From Castellaniella daejeonensis (GTDB lineage Bacteria > Pseudomonadota > Gammaproteobacteria > Burkholderiales > Burkholderiaceae_B), in NCBI RefSeq assembly GCF_039523555.1, contig NZ_BAAAFN010000015.1:124001-188000 (forward strand): a stretch of DNA of 64,000 bases. Direction: 5' to 3'. The position numbers were made by a program, and so were the translations under genes. The notes beneath the pieces are model-generated. The model searched no databases. It was not told the DNA's origin and saw nothing but the letters and a program-made list of their open reading frames with translations. Every line of letters begins with the position of its first letter. The stretch's first letter is position 1. Below, one piece after another: positions 16,530 through 25,728 of the stretch.

Positions 16530-17880
16530 TTCCCTTGCTGCGCGCGCTTCGGCGGCCTGGCCCCACGACATGAATGCCAGCGGCGACCGCCGCGGGCGCC
16601 GGGGGCGGCCCGATTGGACCGACTTCGGTTTCTTCCTGCTGCTGGCAGTGGGCGCCGGGCACGTGCTGACGGAATACGGCGCGTTCATGGATTACTACGA
16701 GAAGCTGATCCTGATCGGTGCGGTCGGCCTGTTCAGCTGGATGGGCTGGCTGTGGCGGCCGTTGCGCGCCCTGATGCTGGCCAGCGGTCTGACGGCGCTG
16801 CTGGCGATCTGGCTCTACAGCCCCACCGGCGAGCTGCTGCAGGGCGACCTGTCGCGGGTCGACAGCGTCTTCCTGCTGAAATACCTGATTTCCTCGCAAT
16901 CGGCCATCCTGTGGATGTGCGCCCTGTTCGCCCTGGCGACGGTCTGCTACTGGGTCGGCTTCGCCAGCCGCACGGCGGCCTGGCTGGGCAGCATCCTGAC
17001 CTGGGCGGCCGTCTACGCGGGGGTGACCGGATTGCTGGTGCGCTGGCGCGAAGGCCACCTGCTGGGCCCCGACATCGGCCATATCCCCGTCAGCAATCTC
17101 TACGAGGTCTTTGTCCTGCTGTGCCTGGTGACGGCGCTGTTCTATCTGTACTACGAGCGCCGCTACGCCACGCGCGCCCTGGGGGGATTCGTGCTGCTGG
17201 TCATCAGTTCGCTGGTGGTGTTCCTGCTGTGGTATTCCTTCACCCGTGATGCCTACCAGATCCAGCCCCTGGTCCCGGCCCTGAAGAGCTGGTGGATGAA
17301 GCTGCATGTTCCCGCGAACTTCATCGGCTACGGCACCTTCAGCCTGGCGGCCATGGTGGGTTTTGCCTACCTGGTCAAGTCGCACGGCGAGACCCGCAAC
17401 TGGAAGCCACTGGTGCCGGTGTTCGTCCTGGGCGCCGTCCTGTGTGCCGAGCCGCTGATCTTCGGCTCGCGCGAGCTGTCGGCCACCTGGATGCTGTATT
17501 TCGGCATCGGCGCCCTGGTCGTGGGCGGGATCCTCACCTTCCGCGCGCCGATCGCCCGCCGGCTGCCTTCGCTGGAAATCCTCGACGACATCATGTATCG
17601 GGCGATCGCAGTGGGCTTCGCCTTCTTCACCGTGGCCACGATCCTGGGGGCGCTCTGGGCTGCCGACGCGTGGGGCACCTACTGGCAGTGGGATCCCAAG
17701 GAAACCTGGGCGCTGATCGTCTGGCTGAATTACGCCGCCTGGCTGCACATGCGCCTGATGAAGGGCCTGCGCGGGGCCATGTCCGCCTACTGGGCGCTGT
17801 CGGGCCTGCTGGTCACCAGCTTCGCCTTCCTGGGCGTCAATATGTTCCTGTCGGGCCTGCACTCGTACGGCGAACTCTGA
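16519..17880 (+). CDS. ccsB: Cytochrome c biogenesis protein CcsB/ResC (haem handling, WWD motif)
   Basis: 453 residues with multiple membrane helices and the tryptophan-rich haem-binding WWD motif (WGTYWQWDPKETWALIVW). Conserved histidines flank it. It is the partner of ResB in system II cytochrome c maturation and would serve PetC and cytochrome c4. The ATG at 16519 has CCGGAGGA about 8 bases upstream and overlaps resB by 11 bases, so translation is probably coupled. Confidence 0.94.
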   Translation: MTSDSLAARASAAWPHDMNASGDRRGRRGRPDWTDFGFFLLLAVGAGHVLTEYGAFMDYYEKLILIGAVGLFSWMGWLWRPLRALMLASGLTALLAIWLYSPTGELLQGDLSRVDSVFLLKYLISSQSAILWMCALFALATVCYWVGFASRTAAWLGSILTWAAVYAGVTGLLVRWREGHLLGPDIGHIPVSNLYEVFVLLCLVTALFYLYYERRYATRALGGFVLLVISSLVVFLLWYSFTRDAYQIQPLVPALKSWWMKLHVPANFIGYGTFSLAAMVGFAYLVKSHGETRNWKPLVPVFVLGAVLCAEPLIFGSRELSATWMLYFGIGALVVGGILTFRAPIARRLPSLEILDDIMYRAIAVGFAFFTVATILGALWAADAWGTYWQWDPKETWALIVWLNYAAWLHMRLMKGLRGAMSAYWALSGLLVTSFAFLGVNMFLSGLHSYGEL

Positions 17881-17887
17881 TCCAGCC

Positions 17888-17926
17888 CTTGCCGGGCCGG
17901 CCGCCTTGCCGGGGCGGCCCGGCAAG
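17888..17926. terminator. Bidirectional hairpin between ccsB and the GGDEF-EAL gene
   Basis: CTTGCCGGGCC (17888-17898) is exactly complementary to 17916-17926. It lies between two convergent genes. No T run follows on either strand, so it would be a factor-dependent or weak terminator. Confidence 0.5.
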
Positions 17927-17961
17927 CAGGACTCCAGGCATCTGCTGCCTGCTCCTCGCCG

Positions 17962-20898
17962 CTACGGCATGCGCCGTCCGCTGATTTCCTCGATGTAGGC
18001 ACGCGCCGCCGGGTCTGCGACCAGCGGCATGATGTTCTCGCAGGCCAGGATATCCAGCGGCGGCCGCGATTTCGAGATCACGTAGCCCTGGACATAGTCC
18101 ACCCCCATGTCGGCCAGTGCGCGCAGGGTGGCGACGTCCTCGACCCATTCGGCGATGCATTCCATGCCCAGGTTGTGGGCCAGGTCCACGATGCTGTTGA
18201 CGATGGCGATGTTGGCTTCGCTCGCCAGCATGTCGCGAATCAGGGTGCCGTCGATCTTGATCATGTCGGCCGGCAGCTCCTTCAGGTAGGAGAACGATGT
18301 ATAGCCGGCGCCGAAGTCGTCCAGGGCGACGCGGGCGCCCATGCGCTGCAGCCGGCGCATGAACTGGCGGGTGCGCTCCAGATCCTGCAGAGCCACGCCT
18401 TCGGTGATTTCCACGCACAGGCGCCGGGTGAATTGCGGCTGCTGGTTGAGGATGCCGAACAGGGCGTCGATGAAGCGGTCGTCGTTCAGCGAGACGCCGC
18501 TGAGGTTGACGTTGACCTGGCGGGTCTGCCCGAGCTTCAGGTGGTGTCTGGACATCCAGTCGAGCAGGGTCGTGAACACCCATTTGTCGATGGCGGTGAC
18601 CATGCCGCTGTCTTCCGCCGCCTGGATGATCTTGCCTGTCTGCAGCGGCCGCGCGCCGGTGTTGCGCACCCGCAGCAGCGCTTCGAAATTGAGGGTCTGC
18701 AGGGGATGGCGCAGCGACATGATGGGCTGCATTTCGAGGAAGATGTCTTCGGACGTGCCGGTGCTTTCAAGCTGCTCGAACAGGTGCATCTCGTCGATGT
18801 GGTCGAACAGCTCGCGCGCGTTTTCCTCGTACAGGACGACGTCCTGGTGCTGCTTGCGCGCGTCGCGGCAGGCGCGGCTGGCGGCGGCGATGGCGTCCTT
18901 GGGCGTCATGGTGCGATCGATGTCGATCAGCCCCATGGCGCTCTTCAGCTGGAAGGCCCGCTCGCCGACATACAGCGCCGAGCCGTTCAGGCTCTCGATC
19001 ATGTCCTGGGCCGTGCGGCGGACCTCTCCGGCCCGCTTGCCGGGGAACAGGATGATGAACTCGTCGTTGCCGATGCGGCCCAGGGGCTGGTTGTCGGACA
19101 GCGAGTATTTCAGCCGCTCGCACACCATTTGCAGCAGGGTGTCGCCCATCGAGTGGCCGAACAGGTCGTTGACGCGCTTGAGGTGGTCCAGATCCAGGAA
19201 GGCCAGGGCGCAGGGCGTGTTGACCTGCTGCAGGTCTTCGATGGCCTTCTGCATGGATTTTTCGATCCCGCGGCGATTGAGCGTATCGGTCAGGGGGTCG
19301 TTGTCGGCCATCAGGCGCAGCTTGCGGATGGTTTCGGTGCGGGCGCTGATGTCCTGCAGGGAGCCTTCGATGCGGCTGCCCACCAGGGTGGCGCGTAGCA
19401 GGAAGTTTCGGGCCGGCGCATCCGGCGAGGCCTGGATGCGCTGGATCTCGGTGTCGCAGCCCTGTTCGGTGGCCACGGAGATTTCCAGCCAGTCGACCTT
19501 GGGAAAGAAATCGCTCCAGGCCAGCGCATGCAGATCCGCATCGGGGGCGATGTCGAGGATGTCGCGCGCGTTCGGGTTGAGGTGCTCGAAATGCCGGGTG
19601 GCGCCCAGGGTGAACAGGCCCAGCGGCGTGAGCGTGTCGCGGGCGATCAGGTCGTTGCGCTGGCGCAGCCGCAGCTGGCGCTCTTCGCGCATCTTGTCGG
19701 CCGCTGCGAGGGCGACCAGCACGTTGCAGAGCAGCAGCGCCGCCACGCCGGCGAAGGGCGCGATCAGGTGTTCGCGCCCCAGGCCGATCAGGACCAGGCC
19801 CGTCAGCAGCAGCGCCAGAGCCAGGCAGACGCCGATCGTGTGCCAGAGCTGGGAGCGCGTATTGAAACGGAACAGGCCATGGACCACGGCCACCGCGACC
19901 AGGGCGCTTGCCAGCCAGGCGGTGAGGAAGATGGTGAAGGGGAACCATTCGCCGGGCAAGACCAGCAGGGCCACCAGCAGGCAGGCCGCGCTCGTGCGGC
20001 CGACCAGGCGCAGGCGGCGCAGGGTGGCGGCATCCAGGCTGGGCTGGAACAGCGTGGTGAACAGCTGGACCGTCAGCACGTAATGGACCAGGACGGTCAG
20101 CTTGCGGATCCAGATCAGGGGCGCGGGCGGGATGATGACGCCCAGGAACTGATGATCCCAGCCCAGCGCCCAGGCGCCCAGGCGCAGATTGCACAGGATC
20201 CAGCATGCCAGCACCGTGTAGGGCTGCTCGCGCATGGTCAGGGAAATGACGATCAGGAAGGCGGCGAGGGTCAGCAGCCCGCCTTCGAGCAGGCCGCTCG
20301 CCTGGGCTGTGTACGCCGTGGCGCCGGCTAGTTCGTGGCTCTGCCATTCCTCGATGGAGAGCCTGGCGGGGGCGCTCATGTCCAGGCGGCACAGGACCTG
20401 GTCGGCCGTCGGGGCGTTCGGCAGCCGCATTTCCTGCCCGAGCAGGCCGTCCCGGACTTCGAGTTCTTCCAGGGGCGCGGACGAGGATGCATCATCGCCG
20501 GCGTGCAGGCTCGGGGTCAGCCAGCACTGGGGCGCGCCGGCGGGATGGGCGGGAACCAGCAGCGCGAGCCGGGTGCCCGGGTCGGTGCTGCTGCCGGCAG
20601 GCAGGTCGGCCAGCAGCCAGGCCTGGCCGGCGTCGGCGTGCTGTGCGAGGCGAGTGGGCCGTTGCCGCAACTGCTGCAGGGCCGCAGTCGGTTCGAGCCA
20701 GGCGTCGGCGTGCAGGAAGCGGGTCGTCAATGGCTGGCCCGAGCCGCTGGAATAGCGGGGCTGCAGCAGCAGGGAGGCGGCCAGTCCCAGCGCCAGCAGG
20801 GCGGGAATGCCGAAATACAGCAGAAACGACCAGACGCGCCCGGCGGCGGAGTGGGGGGGGGAGGCAGGCGGGCTGGAAAGAAGCGTCTTGATCGCCAT
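17962..20898 (-). CDS. 7TM-sensor GGDEF-EAL protein, likely c-di-GMP phosphodiesterase
   Basis: 978 residues from the ATG at 20898; a longer reading to 20940 needs a TTG. The order is: anchor helix (about 10-32), periplasmic domain, seven membrane helices (about 195-365, 7TMR-DISM-like), PAS-like linker, GGDEF, EAL. The cyclase motif reads GNDEF (610-614), with Asn in place of the second Gly, so cyclase activity is doubtful. The EAL domain looks intact: EAL at 739-741, NVNLSG, VEITEG, DDFGAGY, IKIDG and VQGYVIS. The likely role is c-di-GMP hydrolysis, perhaps with GTP binding by the GGDEF domain as a regulator. Confidence 0.9.
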   Translation of the reverse strand: MAIKTLLSSPPASPPHSAAGRVWSFLLYFGIPALLALGLAASLLLQPRYSSGSGQPLTTRFLHADAWLEPTAALQQLRQRPTRLAQHADAGQAWLLADLPAGSSTDPGTRLALLVPAHPAGAPQCWLTPSLHAGDDASSSAPLEELEVRDGLLGQEMRLPNAPTADQVLCRLDMSAPARLSIEEWQSHELAGATAYTAQASGLLEGGLLTLAAFLIVISLTMREQPYTVLACWILCNLRLGAWALGWDHQFLGVIIPPAPLIWIRKLTVLVHYVLTVQLFTTLFQPSLDAATLRRLRLVGRTSAACLLVALLVLPGEWFPFTIFLTAWLASALVAVAVVHGLFRFNTRSQLWHTIGVCLALALLLTGLVLIGLGREHLIAPFAGVAALLLCNVLVALAAADKMREERQLRLRQRNDLIARDTLTPLGLFTLGATRHFEHLNPNARDILDIAPDADLHALAWSDFFPKVDWLEISVATEQGCDTEIQRIQASPDAPARNFLLRATLVGSRIEGSLQDISARTETIRKLRLMADNDPLTDTLNRRGIEKSMQKAIEDLQQVNTPCALAFLDLDHLKRVNDLFGHSMGDTLLQMVCERLKYSLSDNQPLGRIGNDEFIILFPGKRAGEVRRTAQDMIESLNGSALYVGERAFQLKSAMGLIDIDRTMTPKDAIAAASRACRDARKQHQDVVLYEENARELFDHIDEMHLFEQLESTGTSEDIFLEMQPIMSLRHPLQTLNFEALLRVRNTGARPLQTGKIIQAAEDSGMVTAIDKWVFTTLLDWMSRHHLKLGQTRQVNVNLSGVSLNDDRFIDALFGILNQQPQFTRRLCVEITEGVALQDLERTRQFMRRLQRMGARVALDDFGAGYTSFSYLKELPADMIKIDGTLIRDMLASEANIAIVNSIVDLAHNLGMECIAEWVEDVATLRALADMGVDYVQGYVISKSRPPLDILACENIMPLVADPAARAYIEEISGRRMP

Positions 20899-21034
20899 GA
20901 AACGGAGATGTGGGCAACGTTCCGGTTTCGTGAGGCACAAACCGAGACTATGGAAGGTTGACGTCCGGAAAGAGCGAAAATTTAGGGGCGGTGTCTCCGG
21001 TCAGTGTTTTTGTCGTGGGCCGTCGGGGGCGGGT

Positions 21035-22315
21035 TCATGCCTTCGCGGGCCGGTGGGGAATGCGTTCCAGCGCGTACAGCTCCTGGAGGGTCTCGCGGGG
21101 GCGGACCAGCCAGGAGTCCTGGCCATCCACCAGGACCTCGGCTGCCCGGGGGCGGGTATTGTATTGGCTGGACATCGAGAAAGCATAGGCGCCGGCCGAC
21201 TGGATGGCCAGCAGGTCGCCCTGTTCCAGCGGCAGCGCGCGGCCGCGCGCCAGCCAGTCGCCGCTTTCGCAGATCGGCCCGACGATGTCGTAGGTTTCGG
21301 TCAGGGTGCCGGCGCGCGGCGCGACCGGCACGACGCCATGCCAGGCATCGTACAACGCGGGGCGCATCAGGTCGTTCATGGCGGCGTCGACGATGGCGAA
21401 ATTGCGCGCTTCTGTCCGTTTCAGGTATTCGACCCGGGTCAGCAGCACGCCGGCATTGCCGACCAGGGACCGGCCAGGCTCCAGGATGAGCTGCAGGTGG
21501 TCCAGCCCGCGGGCGGTCAGCGCGGCGAAGACCGGCTCCAGCAGTTCGGCGGGATCGGGCGGGGTCTCGTCGACATAGCGGATGCCCAGGCCGCCGCCCA
21601 GGTCCAGGTGGCGCAGGGCGATGCCATCGGCCGCCAGGGTGTCGATCAGGTCCAGCAGCTTGTCGAGCGCGTCCAGATAAGGCGCGATCTGGGTGATCTG
21701 GGAGCCGATGTGGCAATCCACGCCGACGATCTCCAGGCCCGGATGCTGCAGCGCCTGGCGGTACAGCTCGGGCGCCTTGCGGATGTCGACGCCGAACTTG
21801 TTTTCCTTCAGGCCGGTGGAAATGTAGGGGTGGGTGAGCGCATCGACATCCGGGTTGACGCGCAGCGATACCGGGGCGCGCACGCCCAGTTCCTGGGCGA
21901 TGTCGGCCAGGCGTTCGAGTTCGGCGGCCGACTCGACGTTGAAGCACTTGATGCCGGCGGCCAGCGCCTTGCGGATTTCCCAGCCTTGCTTGCCCACGCC
22001 GGAGAACACGACGCGGTCGGGCCTGGCGCCGGCCGCCAGGATGCGTTCGAGTTCGCCGCCCGAGACGATGTCGAATCCTGCGCCCAGTTGCTGGAATTCG
22101 TGCAGGATCGCCAGGTTCGAGTTGGCCTTGACGCCGTAGCAGATCAGCGCGTCGTGCCCGGCAATGGCCTGCTCGTAGCGGCGCCAGGCGGCATGCAGCG
22201 CCGCGCGGGAATAGACATACAGGGGCGTGCCGTAGCGGTCGGCGAGCTCGGGCAGCGGGATGTCTTCGGCATGCAGGATGCCGTCCCGGAGGGGGAACAG
22301 GGAGTCTGCGGTCAT
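21035..22315 (-). CDS. lysA: Diaminopimelate decarboxylase
   Basis: 426 residues. A PLP enzyme of the alanine-racemase fold that makes L-lysine from meso-diaminopimelate. The PLP lysine is in CYGVKANSN, the phosphate-binding glycines in GGGLG and EPGRSLV, and the cross-subunit cysteine in CESGDW. The start at 22315 overlaps the lptM stop by 4 bases (ATGA). Longer frames run upstream through lptM but are not supported. Confidence 0.96.
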   Translation of the reverse strand: MTADSLFPLRDGILHAEDIPLPELADRYGTPLYVYSRAALHAAWRRYEQAIAGHDALICYGVKANSNLAILHEFQQLGAGFDIVSGGELERILAAGARPDRVVFSGVGKQGWEIRKALAAGIKCFNVESAAELERLADIAQELGVRAPVSLRVNPDVDALTHPYISTGLKENKFGVDIRKAPELYRQALQHPGLEIVGVDCHIGSQITQIAPYLDALDKLLDLIDTLAADGIALRHLDLGGGLGIRYVDETPPDPAELLEPVFAALTARGLDHLQLILEPGRSLVGNAGVLLTRVEYLKRTEARNFAIVDAAMNDLMRPALYDAWHGVVPVAPRAGTLTETYDIVGPICESGDWLARGRALPLEQGDLLAIQSAGAYAFSMSSQYNTRPRAAEVLVDGQDSWLVRPRETLQELYALERIPHRPAKA

Positions 22316-22515
22316 GAAGGTGAGGGGGGCGAATCGGGACGCGTGTCCGGCGCGGGCGCCGGCGCCAGGGTGGGCGGGGCCGCCAGCGCGGCGTTGGCCG
22401 GCGGCGGGTCGGGCAGGCGCAAGGGGCCTTTCATGCCGCAACCGGCCAGCGCGAGGGCCAGGCCGGCGCCGGCCAGGAGGTGGGCGGCATGCGGTAGGGG
22501 TGAGGCAATCTTCAT
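22312..22515 (-). CDS. lptM: LptM (YifL-type) small lipoprotein, LPS-transport chaperone
   Basis: 67 residues. A short signal ends in the lipobox LAGC, and the mature protein begins CGMKGPL, the hallmark of LptM/YifL; a Pro/Ala-rich tail follows. In E. coli LptM helps the LptD-LptE translocon fold with correct disulfides at the outer membrane. It shares its start base region with the mrcA stop and overlaps lysA by 4 bases, so the three genes probably form one transcript. Confidence 0.85.
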   Translation of the reverse strand: MKIASPLPHAAHLLAGAGLALALAGCGMKGPLRLPDPPPANAALAAPPTLAPAPAPDTRPDSPPSPS

Positions 22516-24977
22516 CAGAAAGGCACGCGGACGGGTTGGGGGACGGCACCGCCTGAATCGGAACCGGAATCGTTGCCGGCATCGCCATGCAGCTGGTCCA
22601 GCAGTGTGCCGATGCCGTCCAGGCCGTCGGCGGGCGCGCCCGGGACCGGGTCGCCCGGCGCGGGCAGGCCGACGCGGGCAATGGCCGTGCCCGGCGGGAA
22701 TTCGGAAAAATAGAAATCGCCGTTGACACGCGTCAGGCCGCTGGGCATGGGGCCGGGCGGGATTTCCGGCTGGCCCGCCAGGGCCGTGCGCATGTAGTCG
22801 ACCCAGATGGGCAGTGCGGCCCCGCCGCCGGTCTCGCCCTGGCCCATGGATCTGGGCTGGTCGAAGCCCATCCAGGCCACGGCGACCAGCTTGGGCGTGA
22901 AGCCGGCGAACCAGGCGTCCTGGGAATCGTTGGTGGTGCCGGTCTTGCCGCCGATGTCGTTGCGCTTGAGCTCGCGGTGGGCGCGCGCGCCGGTGCCGTA
23001 GGTGGCCACGCCGCGCAGCATGTCGTCCATGACGTAGGCCGTGCGCGGGTCGATCACGCGCGCCAGTGTGTCGCCGGCCACGGTGGGCCTGGAGCGCATG
23101 ATGACCTTGCCCGCGCTGTCCGTGACGTAGTCGATCAGGTAGGGCGGCACGCGGTAGCCGCCGTTGGCGAAGACCGAGTAGCCGCCGGCCAGTTGCAGCG
23201 GCGTCACGCTGCCGGCGCCCAGGGCCAGCGGCAGCACCGCCGGCTGGCGCGAGCGGTCGAAGCCGAAGCGGGTGACGTAGTCCTGCACATATTGGGGCCC
23301 CACGGCCTGCATGATGCGGATCGAGACCATGTTCTTGGACTTGTACAGGCCCTGGCGCATGGTCAGCATGGGTTCGTAGGAGCGCCCGTAGTTCTTGGGG
23401 TTCCAGGCCTTGGAGCCGGTCTGCTCGGCCGTCAGGGAGAAGGGCTCGTCCGAGATCTGCGTGGCGGGCGTCAGGCCGCGTTCCAGGGCAGAGGCGTAGA
23501 TGAACGGCTTGAACGAGGATCCCGGCTGGCGCCAGGCCTGCGTGACGCGGTTGAACTTGCCTTCGTCGAAATCGAAGCCGCCCACCATGGCCTTGATGGC
23601 ACCGTCCTGCGGGCTGAGCGAGACCAGGGCAGCCTGGATGGACGGCTTGTTGATGAGTTCCCAGTAGTCTCCCGTGTCGTGGATGTAGACGACGGAACCG
23701 CGCCGGATGCGCACGGAATCCTTGGCGTTGGGCGTCAGGCCGCGCGCCACGACGCGCAGGGCGCGCTTGTCGGTGATGTCGATGATCCGGGACGCGCTGC
23801 GCGCCACGCGGACTTCGGTCGGGCTGGCCGACAGGACGATGCCGATGAGCAGGTCGCCGTTGTCGGGGTGCTTGTCCTGCTGCTCGTCGAGCAGGTCGTT
23901 GAGCGCCTCGGGGTCGGATTCGATGCCCTTGGGCAGGTCGATGTTCTCTTCGGGGCCGGTGTAGGGCGCGCGGCGGGTGTAGTCCAGGATGCCTTCGCGC
24001 ACGGCCTGGTAGGCGGCTTCCTGGTCCTTGGAGTTGATGGTGGTGTAGATATTGAAGCCGCGCGAGTAGATGTCGTCCTGGTAGACGCCGTACAGCAGCT
24101 GGCGCGCCAGTTCGGCCGGGTAGTCGCCATGAATGCCGTAGCGTCCGCCCGGGGAATTGGCCGCCGAGCGGATCACGATGGGCTGCTCCATGGCCTGCCG
24201 GTATTCGGCGTCGGTCAGGTAGCCCAGGCTGCGCATGCGGCCAAGGACGTAGGCCTGGCGGGCCTTGGCACGCTCGAAGTTGGAGATCGGGTTGAAGCGG
24301 GACGGGGCCTTCGGGATGCCGGCCAGCATGGCGGCCTCGGCCGGGGTGATTTCGGACAGCGGTTTGCCGAAATAGGTGCGGCTGGCGGCGGCGAAGCCGT
24401 AGGCGCGATGCCCCAGGAAGATCTGGTTCATGTAGAGATCGAGGATCTGGTCCTTGGTGAGGGTGGCCTCGATCTTGAAGGTGAGCAGCAGTTCGTAGAA
24501 CTTGCGCGTGTAGGTCTTTTCCGACGACAGGTAGAAATTGCGCGCCACCTGCATGGTGATGGTGCTGGCGCCCTGCGTCTTGGACATGTGGATGGTGTTG
24601 GCCAGGGCGGCGCGCAGCACACCTGCCCAGTCGATGCCGCCGTGCTGGTAGAAGCGGTCGTCCTCGGCCGCCAGGATGGCGGACTTCATGACGTCCGGGA
24701 TTTCATCGAAGCGCAGGACGTTGCGGCGTTCTTCGCCGAATTCGCCGATCAGGACCTTGTCGGCGGTATAGATGCGCAGCGGCACACGGGGCCGGTAGTC
24801 GATCATCGCCGTCAGGTCCGGCAGATTGGGCCAGGCCAGCGCCAGCGCCAGACTCATGAGCAGCGCCCCGCACAGGCCGAGGCCGGTGAAAAGCACGATC
24901 GCCTTGAGGACCAACCGCGTGAACCAGGATCGGGCCGCCGGGGCCTTCTGCTTGGAGGAGGTTTTGGTGGATTTCAT
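22515..24977 (-). CDS. mrcA: Penicillin-binding protein 1A (bifunctional)
   Basis: 820 residues from the ATG at 24977. One N-terminal membrane anchor is followed by a GT51 glycosyltransferase domain with the catalytic glutamate in AAEDDRFYQHGG, an OB-like insert and a transpeptidase domain. The transpeptidase motifs are SSFK, SKN and KTGT in order. It builds and cross-links peptidoglycan in the periplasm. It is divergent from aroK; the pilMNOPQ genes that separate ponA from aroK in many relatives are absent. Confidence 0.95.
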   Translation of the reverse strand: MKSTKTSSKQKAPAARSWFTRLVLKAIVLFTGLGLCGALLMSLALALAWPNLPDLTAMIDYRPRVPLRIYTADKVLIGEFGEERRNVLRFDEIPDVMKSAILAAEDDRFYQHGGIDWAGVLRAALANTIHMSKTQGASTITMQVARNFYLSSEKTYTRKFYELLLTFKIEATLTKDQILDLYMNQIFLGHRAYGFAAASRTYFGKPLSEITPAEAAMLAGIPKAPSRFNPISNFERAKARQAYVLGRMRSLGYLTDAEYRQAMEQPIVIRSAANSPGGRYGIHGDYPAELARQLLYGVYQDDIYSRGFNIYTTINSKDQEAAYQAVREGILDYTRRAPYTGPEENIDLPKGIESDPEALNDLLDEQQDKHPDNGDLLIGIVLSASPTEVRVARSASRIIDITDKRALRVVARGLTPNAKDSVRIRRGSVVYIHDTGDYWELINKPSIQAALVSLSPQDGAIKAMVGGFDFDEGKFNRVTQAWRQPGSSFKPFIYASALERGLTPATQISDEPFSLTAEQTGSKAWNPKNYGRSYEPMLTMRQGLYKSKNMVSIRIMQAVGPQYVQDYVTRFGFDRSRQPAVLPLALGAGSVTPLQLAGGYSVFANGGYRVPPYLIDYVTDSAGKVIMRSRPTVAGDTLARVIDPRTAYVMDDMLRGVATYGTGARAHRELKRNDIGGKTGTTNDSQDAWFAGFTPKLVAVAWMGFDQPRSMGQGETGGGAALPIWVDYMRTALAGQPEIPPGPMPSGLTRVNGDFYFSEFPPGTAIARVGLPAPGDPVPGAPADGLDGIGTLLDQLHGDAGNDSGSDSGGAVPQPVRVPF

Positions 24978-25128
24978 CAGAGGCGATTGTAAGCCCTTGT
25001 CGAATCGGGCCAGAAGGCGGGGAACGGGTCTGTGTAACAGGATGATGCGCGTGGCGCGCGCGTGCGAGGCCGGCCGCCTGGCCGGCTGATGCGATAATAC
25101 ACGCAAACGACCTGCCCGATGCCCTGCC

Positions 25129-25722
25129 ATGACGATGGAATGCGCCACCGATCCGACCCGCACCCCTCCCCAGGAGCGGGACGGCGCGCGGCCGATATTC
25201 CTGGTCGGCATGATGGGGGTGGGCAAGACCACGATCGGCCGGCAGCTGGCGGCGGCGCTGGGGCGGGAATTCATCGACCTGGACCACGCCATCGAGGCGC
25301 GCTGCGGCGTGCGCATCGCCACCATCTTCGATATCGAGGGCGAGGCGGGTTTCCGCCGCCGCGAGACGGCCACCCTGGATGAATACACGCGCCGGCCCGG
25401 CCTGGTCCTGGCGACGGGCGGGGGCGCCGTGCTGTCCGGGGAAAACCGCCGCATGCTGGACGAGCGCGGCTGCGTCGTCTATCTCAGGGCGGGGGTCGAT
25501 GAACTCTACCGGCGCGTGGCCCGCGACCGCAACCGGCCGCTGCTGCGCACCGCCGACCCGCGCCAGCGCATCGCCGACCTGCTGGCCCAGCGCGAGCCGC
25601 TCTATGAAAGCGTGGCCGACGTCACGCTGGATACGGGCGATCAGCCGGTCGCCCAGGTGCTGCGCGCCTTGCTGCCGCTGCTGGACGCCCAGGCCGCGGG
25701 CCAGACACACACCACTTCATAG
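25129..25722 (+). CDS. aroK: Shikimate kinase
   Basis: 197 residues, slightly long for the family because of a 20-residue N-terminal extension. The Walker A loop is GMMGVGKTT, followed by DLDHAIE, the shikimate-binding arginine in FRRRE and TGGGAV, and the lid arginines in RNRPLL. It phosphorylates shikimate at O3 in the aromatic pathway. It lies 6 bases before aroB. A GATAAT at 25093-25098 is a possible -10 element without a clear -35. Confidence 0.95.
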   Translation: MTMECATDPTRTPPQERDGARPIFLVGMMGVGKTTIGRQLAAALGREFIDLDHAIEARCGVRIATIFDIEGEAGFRRRETATLDEYTRRPGLVLATGGGAVLSGENRRMLDERGCVVYLRAGVDELYRRVARDRNRPLLRTADPRQRIADLLAQREPLYESVADVTLDTGDQPVAQVLRALLPLLDAQAAGQTHTTS

Positions 25723-25728
25723 GAAGCC

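Noticed and set aside
13572..16688. A 1038-residue open frame on the minus strand across cytochrome c4 and resB
   Set aside because: It runs antisense to two well-recognised genes; long antisense frames are expected in this high-GC DNA, and its translation has no recognisable domain.
22587..24992. An 801-residue plus-strand frame opposite mrcA
   Set aside because: The translation is low-complexity Gly/Ala/His/Asp-rich and lies fully antisense to PBP1A, whose motifs are all intact.
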